Source: Candidatus Aminicenantes bacterium UBA876 (GTDB lineage: Bacteria; Acidobacteriota; Aminicenantia; UBA2199). From it: 11,239 bases of DNA. Both the position numbers and the translations under genes were made by a program. Positions 5,334 through 11,239 of the stretch are shown in pieces (within the stretch, counting starts at the first letter, position 1; every line of letters starts with the position of its first letter). The notes under the pieces are model-generated. The model had not been told where the DNA came from, did no database searches, and saw nothing but the letters and a program-made list of their open reading frames with translations. The stretch lies in the NCBI GenBank assembly GCA_002294665.1, contig DBFQ01000014.1, positions 1 through 11,239 on the forward strand, given 5' to 3'.

Positions 5334-7731
5334 CCCGGGGCTTAAGTCGACAGCTGGAGTGAAAAAATCGCAACAGGCAGATTGCAGCTAGCAGATAAAA
5401 CATCAGGCCGATCAACAATGTGAATTGGATGCCCATCATGATACTCAGGATTGTCGCCAGTACGGAGGACAGGACCGACATTGCACCGTTGATTCCCCAG
5501 TACCATTGCGTGGGAGCATTTGGAACCAAAGCGGCTACTTTCATTCCGAGCGGGAATGCGGTGCCCATAAAGAAGCCGATCAAGGAAATCATGAAAACGG
5601 CCACGGTAATTCGCAGCGGAGTGGAAGATGAGCGGAAAAGGGTCCAGATTAGAGGTGATGCGAGGGAGTACAATAAAATGGCTCCGAGAAGCCCCAGCAT
5701 GGTCGCGCGCAGTCGGCGCAAGGAATCCGCCGAAGCGTTGACCTGGATACGTTGGGTAAACAGGCTGCCCAGACCACTGGAAATCAATAACGAAAAAAGA
5801 ACCGTTGTGAGTCCGTATGTGGGGTGTCCGAGGAATGTGGAGAGTACGTTAAGCTGAGAAATCTCGACCAGCATGAAAGCCAGGCCGATCATACTGAAGA
5901 ACAGGATGCCCCAGCGCATGGAAGCCTGGTCGATCGGGGTCTTTCGAGTTGTATGGTGCAAGGGGAGGATGATTGTGGCGGCGGAAAATATGATGACAAT
6001 GCCCAGGCAGATAAAGAGAACCACTATGGCGGAGATATTGGCGTTGGTTTCGTATTTGCGTGCCTCATCCCAAGAGAAAAGGTGGCTGAACTTGAGTATC
6101 TGGAAAAAGAAGGGATTGTTGTCCGAGGGAGGGGTGAGCGTAACGGGGATAGTCCGGGAGAGCCGCTTTCTTTGAACGGGATCGGTAATGGCCTCGTATT
6201 CGGGGATGACGCTGCGGGTGGGCCCGAGCACGTATTGAAACTGCATTTGATCACATAGTTCTGTGATGGTTGCCTCATCTTCAGCGGTAAACGGGCTGGG
6301 ACTGAGGAGAATATTGCCTGTTTTGTTTCCGCGGATCAGCATCATGTGACGGCGCACGTCCCGGATTCCTCTCTGCTCCAATGTCGCGGCGGCAAGGGAT
6401 GTGAGCCGGAACATTTCCCCGTCCATATCGGAGCGCCACCAGCGAGAGAATGTCAGTATTCCCCGGTTTGAAAGATGATCCAGGAAGGTATTCCAAGCTT
6501 CTATCGTGTACAGGCTGTTCTCGGTTAACGCAAAGGCGCCTGAGGAAGAAGCCGCGTAAGTGTCAATAAGAGATGACTGGATGATGTCGAACTTTTCATT
6601 CTGCCGGGTGATGTAACTGCGCGCTTCATCAGTGATCAGCCGTACCTGAGGATAGCGATCAAGATGGCCGGTGTAAGTTCCGTAGGTATCCACCAGAGCG
6701 TTGACGACATCATGGTTGATTTCGACGCCCAATATTTTCCGCTGGTTGAAAGCCAGGGCGGACAGGATATCTCTTCCTCCCCCGGCTCCGATTATGGCAA
6801 CCGAGGCATTTTTCCGCAGATAATGGGCAAGGTTGGTTACATCCCACTTCAAATGCTCCACCCGGGTCAGGTCTCCGTCAAAACGGGTCAAAACTGTGCC
6901 GGCAGAGGAGTCGATTGTCAGTAGCTGCTGATGGACATTCGCCGCGTTACGCAGATAGACTGGGCTGAGGCCCCAACCGAAGGGACGGTCGGAATAGGGC
7001 TTTACGATTACGCGGGAAAAGGAATTCCAGCGTTCGTAGGGTGGTGCGGGTTCCTGTTGTCCCCTTACCCAGGATATGCGCATGGTGCGAGTCTGGTTGT
7101 TGGCGACAGCGGCACCCATGGCCAGTATTGCTAGAATGGCGATCGTCAGCGTAGATCTCCAGGTGGTCTCCGGTGGTTTCAAGGGGAGGGCGGCAAGAAA
7201 AGCCAGGCCGGAGAGCAGGAGAATTAAACTCAGGGGATCCATGCGGTCCATCAGGGGAACAAACAGCATGCATCCGAATGCAGCTCCGGTCAGATCAAAA
7301 AAATAGAGTTTGGAAATGCGGCTGATGTACTTGGTCAGAAGTACGCACACCAGTACTCCGGCAAAAAAGAATGGAACTGAGATTCCTGCAAAAACCACGG
7401 TCATGGACGCGATTCCCTGGATTGAACCTCCGGGGATAAAGGGGACGCTGAGGAAAAGCAGCAGTTGGGAGAAAACCGCAAGGGCGAAATATATGGTATA
7501 TCGAAACAGGTTGATTCTCAGGTTGAGGCTGTTGAATTTTTCTGATTTGATGTGGACGTATACCGCTCCCGCTGTCATGCCGAAGAGGGCGATGGAAATC
7601 GCCATAAAAGAAAAGTGATACCAGGCAACCACGCTGAAAACCCTGGTAATCAGTAACTCCAACATCATGTTGATCAGGGTGATCAACAACAGCGCAATAT
7701 ACAATGGAGTCGCGGATTTTTTCGTGGTCAT
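5320..7731 (-). CDS. Integral-membrane spermidine-synthase-like protein
   Basis: An 803-residue protein with the layout of the large membrane SpeE-like family: about six N-terminal membrane segments (including LYFFDLTGAAFGCMLFVPL), a soluble Rossmann-type domain, then about seven C-terminal membrane segments. The soluble domain carries the nucleotide-binding motif IIGAGGGRD (about 313-321), the acidic GVEIN after the next strand, DEARSY, and QSSLIDTYAA where spermidine synthases have their catalytic Asp region. A conserved DNNPFFF precedes the membrane half, which includes FMLVEISQLN and FLGHPTYGL. Classical spermidine synthases transfer aminopropyl from decarboxylated S-adenosylmethionine; for these membrane forms the substrate is not established. 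ATG 7731 is chosen because GAGGTG lies four bases upstream; GTG 7737 falls inside that site. It has its own near-consensus promoter and is overlapped by the PP-loop gene. Its base composition looks less GC-rich than the 1000-4000 region. Confidence 0.9.
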   Translation of the reverse strand: MTTKKSATPLYIALLLITLINMMLELLITRVFSVVAWYHFSFMAISIALFGMTAGAVYVHIKSEKFNSLNLRINLFRYTIYFALAVFSQLLLFLSVPFIPGGSIQGIASMTVVFAGISVPFFFAGVLVCVLLTKYISRISKLYFFDLTGAAFGCMLFVPLMDRMDPLSLILLLSGLAFLAALPLKPPETTWRSTLTIAILAILAMGAAVANNQTRTMRISWVRGQQEPAPPYERWNSFSRVIVKPYSDRPFGWGLSPVYLRNAANVHQQLLTIDSSAGTVLTRFDGDLTRVEHLKWDVTNLAHYLRKNASVAIIGAGGGRDILSALAFNQRKILGVEINHDVVNALVDTYGTYTGHLDRYPQVRLITDEARSYITRQNEKFDIIQSSLIDTYAASSSGAFALTENSLYTIEAWNTFLDHLSNRGILTFSRWWRSDMDGEMFRLTSLAAATLEQRGIRDVRRHMMLIRGNKTGNILLSPSPFTAEDEATITELCDQMQFQYVLGPTRSVIPEYEAITDPVQRKRLSRTIPVTLTPPSDNNPFFFQILKFSHLFSWDEARKYETNANISAIVVLFICLGIVIIFSAATIILPLHHTTRKTPIDQASMRWGILFFSMIGLAFMLVEISQLNVLSTFLGHPTYGLTTVLFSLLISSGLGSLFTQRIQVNASADSLRRLRATMLGLLGAILLYSLASPLIWTLFRSSSTPLRITVAVFMISLIGFFMGTAFPLGMKVAALVPNAPTQWYWGINGAMSVLSSVLATILSIMMGIQFTLLIGLMFYLLAAICLLRFFHSSCRLKPRDAQN

Positions 7732-7734
7732 CGT

Positions 7735-7740
7735 CACCTC
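7735..7740 (-). promoter_or_regulatory. Ribosome-binding site fixing the start at 7731
   Basis: On the reverse strand GAGGTG-ACG-ATG. The spacing supports ATG 7731 and excludes the in-frame GTG at 7737, which would lie within the site itself. Confidence 0.8.
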
Positions 7741-7763
7741 GTGGAGAAGGATAAAGTTTGAGA

Positions 7764-7792
7764 ATTGTAAATGAAGCCGTCATCAATGTCAA
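7764..7792 (-). promoter_or_regulatory. Sigma-70 promoter for the spermidine-synthase-like operon
   Basis: On the reverse strand TTGACA (7792-7787), a 17-base spacer and TACAAT (7769-7764): a perfect -35 and a 5/6 match at -10 with optimal spacing. Predicted transcription start about 7757, leaving a leader of roughly 25 bases that contains the GAGGTG site. Confidence 0.8.
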
Positions 7793-7850
7793 ACCCAAAA
7801 CTCGATGAGATCCAGGCGTGACAATTTGGACTTCTCCGGATTTTTATTGA

Positions 7851-7879
7851 TTGACATCATTTTGGGGTTTCTATATAAT
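7851..7879 (+). promoter_or_regulatory. Perfect-consensus sigma-70 promoter for the adaptor-barrel gene
   Basis: TTGACA (7851-7856), exactly 17 bases, TATAAT (7874-7879): all twelve consensus bases match. Predicted start about 7886, with a leader of about 50 bases before ATG 7936. No obvious operator palindrome overlaps it, so expression is likely strong and constitutive. Confidence 0.9.
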
Positions 7880-7925
7880 GCCCCCTTGACTTGGTCATAT
7901 TACCATTTCATTAAAAAATGTTTTT

Positions 7926-7930
7926 GGAGG
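7926..7930 (+). promoter_or_regulatory. Ribosome-binding site fixing the start at 7936
   Basis: GGAGG is five bases before ATG 7936. The in-frame ATG 7918 lies upstream of this site and would add six residues before a signal peptide, so 7936 is preferred. Confidence 0.85.
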
Positions 7931-7935
7931 ATCGA

Positions 7936-9678
7936 ATGAAATCAGTTTGCCTCACTGTGTTTTCAGCAATGGTCTTGTTGTTTTCACCGGGTGTTTCCGC
8001 CCAGGATGATGCAGCAACAAGTCCCGATTGCCCCAAACGTGTTCAGGTTCTGGTTGAGAAAGTAGCCGCACAAACATTTTCGGAATACAAGCGTTTTGTG
8101 GCCTTTTTCTCACCGGCAGCCGCGGTGGCAAGTACCGCAATAGCGGGAACTGTTACAGATATCAAGGTGTCTGATGGTGACCTTGTGTCTGAAGGTTACG
8201 TGCTGGTAGTGTTGAACGAAGGCATGGATGCCGAATCCAAAGCCGCGGAGACAGAATTGGACCAGTGGAAAAAGACCCTCTGGAAACGTGAGCATTGGAA
8301 AGAGCGCAGCCCCGCCGCGGAATCCCAGGCCAGGGAAAAGATCAAAGAGATCGAAGAGCGCCTGGCTGAAATCAAAGCAAGGGCTCCGGAAACTTCCGTG
8401 TTGGCACCCCAGACTGGAACCGTGGAGTTGCTGGTAGTTCCCGGAACCGAGGTGGAAGCGGGGACTCCGGTGGCCAGGGTGACCAATCCCCGTCTGAAAG
8501 TGGCTGAACTGAAAGTTGAGCCGCAAGACCTGGAGCTTTTCCCCCTGGGAGAAGATATCGACCTTGGCAATGGCATAAAAGCGATTGTCCAGTCCATAGA
8601 GAATGATATCGTGCGCCTGGGTGTTGTGGACGCGGAAGAAACATTTGGCGCGCAATCTGTTTCGTTCAACCGGCTCAAGCTTGAAGAGAATGATGCCGTG
8701 GTTCTTTCAAAGGATCAGGTGCTCAGTGATGATTCCGGCAATCATGTTTTTGTGGTTGCCGACAAGTATGCCCGGCGCGCGGACATCAAATGTGCAGCGC
8801 AATACGAAGGTCGCGTGCTGGTGACTTCGGGACTGGTTCCCGGAGATTTAGTCATCACCCATCAGCTGCTGAACCGCAAGACCGGAGAACTGGCGGATTC
8901 CCTGGTTTGCCTTGAAGATGGCAAGCCCATTCGCGTGATGATCCAGGATCCGGAATCCGGTCGTTTCGTGAAGTTTAAAGGAGAATTGCCTGAGCCGGCG
9001 CCGACCCTGACCGGGGTTGCGCCTGCGGAGCCGGAAAAAACACTTGAGCCCGAGCCCGTGGCTGTAGAAGAAGCCAGGCCTGTTGAACCAGAAGAACCCG
9101 TTGCAGCGGAACCGGTAATTCCCACCTTTGAAGCGAAAGACGAATCCGTTCATGAAAAAACCTGGAAACCCAGCCTGGGCATAGGCGCGGGCATCGGTTT
9201 GGCCATGATGTCGGATGAAGTGTTCAAAGAGGTGTATGGATCCAGTACCCTGAGTCTGAATTTTCGCCTGATCTATGCGTTTCATCCGCGTGTGGAGGCC
9301 TTTCTGGACCTGGCATATTCGAGCATGACCGGTACGATCATGGGCGTGAACGCGGAAACTGAGATCATCCGCGCGCCCATTTCCCTGGGCGCCCGTTACG
9401 TGTTCGCTTTGAAAGGCAATTTCAAGCCCTATGTCGGGGTGGCGGCAGTTGCATTCAACGCTAAGGAAACCAATGAATACGCTCCGGATGCCGATTATGT
9501 GACCCGCTGGGGTTTCGGCCTGGTGGGAGGAGTGTATTATACTGTGGCTCCCAGGGTTGATCTGTTCCTGGACCTGCAATACGGTTTCGGCACCTACGAG
9601 ATCGAAGGCTTCGAAGATGAGGCCAAACTTGATACCCTGCGCATGCACCTGGGAGTCGTTTATCGCTTCAGCCTGTAA
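7936..9678 (+). CDS. Periplasmic adaptor (HlyD/RND type) fused to an outer-membrane beta-barrel
   Basis: A 580-residue exported protein. Residues 1-22 are a signal peptide (cleavage after VSA). The next part has the order of a membrane-fusion/adaptor protein: first lipoyl half (about 58-95, AGTVTDIKVSDGDLVSEG), a short charged helical hairpin (about 96-152, KEIEERLAEIKARA), second lipoyl half (about 153-184, LAPQTGTVELLVVPGTEVEAG), then beta-rich domains to about 350 (DQVLSDDSGNHVFVV, SGLVPGDLVI). A Pro/Glu/Val-rich linker (about 352-399) leads to eight alternating beta strands (about 410-580), ending LGVVYRFSL, as in OmpA/OmpW-size barrels. Adaptors normally bridge an inner-membrane pump and a separate outer-membrane channel; here adaptor and barrel are one chain. 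An eight-stranded barrel is usually too narrow to be an export duct, so an anchoring role is more likely. No pump gene is in the window. It has a consensus promoter, and the propeller gene follows 31 bases downstream. Confidence 0.85.
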   Translation: MKSVCLTVFSAMVLLFSPGVSAQDDAATSPDCPKRVQVLVEKVAAQTFSEYKRFVAFFSPAAAVASTAIAGTVTDIKVSDGDLVSEGYVLVVLNEGMDAESKAAETELDQWKKTLWKREHWKERSPAAESQAREKIKEIEERLAEIKARAPETSVLAPQTGTVELLVVPGTEVEAGTPVARVTNPRLKVAELKVEPQDLELFPLGEDIDLGNGIKAIVQSIENDIVRLGVVDAEETFGAQSVSFNRLKLEENDAVVLSKDQVLSDDSGNHVFVVADKYARRADIKCAAQYEGRVLVTSGLVPGDLVITHQLLNRKTGELADSLVCLEDGKPIRVMIQDPESGRFVKFKGELPEPAPTLTGVAPAEPEKTLEPEPVAVEEARPVEPEEPVAAEPVIPTFEAKDESVHEKTWKPSLGIGAGIGLAMMSDEVFKEVYGSSTLSLNFRLIYAFHPRVEAFLDLAYSSMTGTIMGVNAETEIIRAPISLGARYVFALKGNFKPYVGVAAVAFNAKETNEYAPDADYVTRWGFGLVGGVYYTVAPRVDLFLDLQYGFGTYEIEGFEDEAKLDTLRMHLGVVYRFSL

Positions 9679-9709
9679 GCGCGTTTGAGGATTACTTGAG
9701 GAGGAAAAC

Positions 9710-11239
9710 ATGAAAAAGGGATTATTGATAGTATTGCTGGCCTTCCTGCTGGTGCCCTTTATGGGCGCCCGGGAAGATGTGAAGAACAACCTTGAGCCCA
9801 ACGGGCTTGTTGTTCCCACGGACGATCCGGAAAAGATAAGCCTTTCCCGCTCCGGCGGCTGGGAGCCGTATCGCTCCATGCACCCGGTGGTAAAAGTTTT
9901 GAGCGACGGCAATATCATGGTTGCCTGGGAAGAAGGCGAAAGTGAAGCTCATTGCAACATCGTTTATCGTTTCCTGGATACCAAGACCAATCAATGGAAC
10001 CCGCCGTTGGATCAGTTGCCCAAAGTGGCGGCCAATCGGGCATTCTCCTGTACATTCCCCCAGATTGTGGAAGATGGAGACGGTGCTATCCATATCATTT
10101 ACCAGGATGGCGTGTCTCAACCCACTCGCGATATCTGGCATACCGTGCTGCGTGATGGCAAATGGACCCAGCAGATGATTCTGCGGGATTCCGTGAACTC
10201 CGCCTGGCCTCGCGCGACCCTGGACCCGGAAACAGGCGATATTTATGCCACCTGGCAGGTTTTGATACTGCACCCTGATGGGATCCCATATGTTTTTGGT
10301 GATTCGGAGATCGGGTTCAGTGTTCTGCACAAGGGTGCATCTGCATGGACCAATCCGGCCAGAATGTTCTCATACGCTTATCTCAACTATCAGGAAAATC
10401 CTGTCAGGGGAAGTATCACTATTCATCAATCAACTGCCTGGGCCAATGGGCAGCTTCATGGTCTATTCATGGACGGTTTGGAAAGCGCCTGGAAAATCGC
10501 CGGGCAGTCGATGCCGCGAAACGGCCATCCCGTGCATCCCGGACCCGCCCCGGTCATGATTCAGGACGCCGGCTATTGGCCTGAATTGGAAGCCGATTCC
10601 AAAGGAAATCTGATCGGAGTCTATTCGTTCCGTAATGGCGGCACTGCCTGGTGCTACAAGCCAGTGGGCGGCGAATGGCAGGCCAAGCCCGTCATCGGCC
10701 CTGGTGTCGCTGATTTCATGGGGTTGGCCATCGGGAAAAACGATATAGCCTATGCCATCAATAAAACGGGTTATGCGGATGGATTCCTTCCCGTTGCAAT
10801 TCGTTTTTCCAACGAAGTGGTATCTCCCACCATTCAAGTGGACAGTACTTCCCGTTACCCGATCCGTACAGAGATCGATGTTGATGATAACGGAGACATT
10901 CATTGTGTCTGGACTGATCGCAGATGCAATGACTGGGTGACTGATTCTTGTGCGACATCGGTATGGTACCGCAAGATTTCCCAGGAGCCGGGAGGCCCCA
11001 CTGTCGCCATTGAAGACGTTCCTGCCACCATTATCACCAAGGAAGCCGTTAATTTTTCCGGTAAGGTTACAAAATCCAGCTCATCAATCAAGAAGCATAC
11101 CTGGTACAATCACAAACTGGCCCTGTGGCAAAGCGGTCAGAATCTTAACTACACGTTCCAGAGTCCCGGCTTCTACACGATTCACTACTATGTGGCGGAT
11201 GCGCAGAATCGCATGGGGCACAAGGCCGTGACGGTCGAA
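9710..11239 (+). CDS. Secreted beta-propeller protein with PKD-like C-terminal domain (3' end missing)
   Basis: Open from ATG 9710 to the window edge (510 codons), with GAGGAGG six bases upstream of the start (9698-9704). Residues 1-20 form a signal peptide (KKGLLIVLLAFLLVPFMGA). At least five blade-like repeats share a [H/F/W]P-x-V-x-x-D-x-x-G-x-I-x-x-x-W/Y pattern: HPVVKVLSDGNIMVAW (58), FPQIVEDGDGAIHIIY (116), WPRATLDPETGDIYATW (166), WPELEADSKGNLIGVY (290) and RTEIDVDDNGDIHCVW (386). This resembles Asp-box/BNR-type propellers (sialidase-like folds), but no catalytic set of residues is evident, so binding is as likely as hydrolysis. Residues from about 428 (PTVAIEDVPATIITKEAVNFSG to FQSPGFYTIHYYVAD) match the pattern of a PKD or other Ig-like domain. 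Probably cotranscribed with the adaptor-barrel gene and exported to the periplasm or cell surface. Confidence 0.85.
   Translation, partial: MKKGLLIVLLAFLLVPFMGAREDVKNNLEPNGLVVPTDDPEKISLSRSGGWEPYRSMHPVVKVLSDGNIMVAWEEGESEAHCNIVYRFLDTKTNQWNPPLDQLPKVAANRAFSCTFPQIVEDGDGAIHIIYQDGVSQPTRDIWHTVLRDGKWTQQMILRDSVNSAWPRATLDPETGDIYATWQVLILHPDGIPYVFGDSEIGFSVLHKGASAWTNPARMFSYAYLNYQENPVRGSITIHQSTAWANGQLHGLFMDGLESAWKIAGQSMPRNGHPVHPGPAPVMIQDAGYWPELEADSKGNLIGVYSFRNGGTAWCYKPVGGEWQAKPVIGPGVADFMGLAIGKNDIAYAINKTGYADGFLPVAIRFSNEVVSPTIQVDSTSRYPIRTEIDVDDNGDIHCVWTDRRCNDWVTDSCATSVWYRKISQEPGGPTVAIEDVPATIITKEAVNFSGKVTKSSSSIKKHTWYNHKLALWQSGQNLNYTFQSPGFYTIHYYVADAQNRMGHKAVTVE

Noticed and set aside
9660..9682. Terminator between the adaptor-barrel and propeller genes
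   Set aside because: The CGCTT/AAGCG stem is only five base pairs and is not followed by a T-run.
8848..9918. Minus-strand open frame of 356 codons
   Set aside because: Crosses the end of the adaptor-barrel gene and the start of the propeller gene, both well supported; it is a product of codon bias on the real strand.

Overview
The window looks like chromosome of a Gram-negative (double-membrane) bacterium. It encodes an outer-membrane beta-barrel, several exported proteins, a bacterial enhancer-binding protein of the sigma-54 type and clear Shine-Dalgarno sites. The C-terminal region of the regulator, the multi-membrane spermidine-synthase-like protein and the secreted propeller/PKD-like protein recall Acidobacteriota/Aminicenantes-type genomes. 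That placement is an impression from protein style, not from a marker gene.

Layout. (1) 1-650, minus: 5' part of an NAD(P)-dependent aldehyde dehydrogenase of the short succinate-semialdehyde dehydrogenase (Sad/YneI-like) type, cut by the window edge. (2) 651-1000: divergent control region with three 17-bp palindromic sites of the form TGTAAC-N5-GTTACA and a possible sigma-54 promoter. (3) 1001-2608, plus: sigma-54-type regulator with a GAF-like sensor, an AAA+ domain and an unusual C-terminus without an obvious Fis-type helix-turn-helix. (4) 2605-4028, plus: a membrane-anchored coiled-coil protein and a small coiled-coil protein, both unrecognised, joined at a run of eight G. Strong hairpins lie within the first 220 bases of the larger one. 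(5) 4029-4466: gene-free repeat region between converging genes. Both flanking genes end inside inverted copies of the same AAAGTGA-type repeat. (6) 4467-7731, minus: two overlapping genes, a large integral-membrane spermidine-synthase-like protein followed by a PP-loop ATPase. (7) 7732-7935: divergent promoter region with near-perfect sigma-70 promoters on both strands. (8) 7936-11239, plus: a signal-peptide protein that fuses an RND/HlyD-type periplasmic adaptor to an eight-stranded outer-membrane barrel, followed 31 bases later by a secreted beta-propeller protein with a PKD-like end, cut by the window edge.

How they may work together. The regulator probably controls its own promoter and perhaps the divergent dehydrogenase through the palindromes. 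The spermidine-synthase-like protein and the PP-loop enzyme are almost certainly cotranslated and probably share a pathway of unknown product. The adaptor-barrel fusion and the propeller protein form an envelope/secretion unit. The fusion is the most unusual item here, because periplasmic adaptors normally dock to a separate outer-membrane channel.
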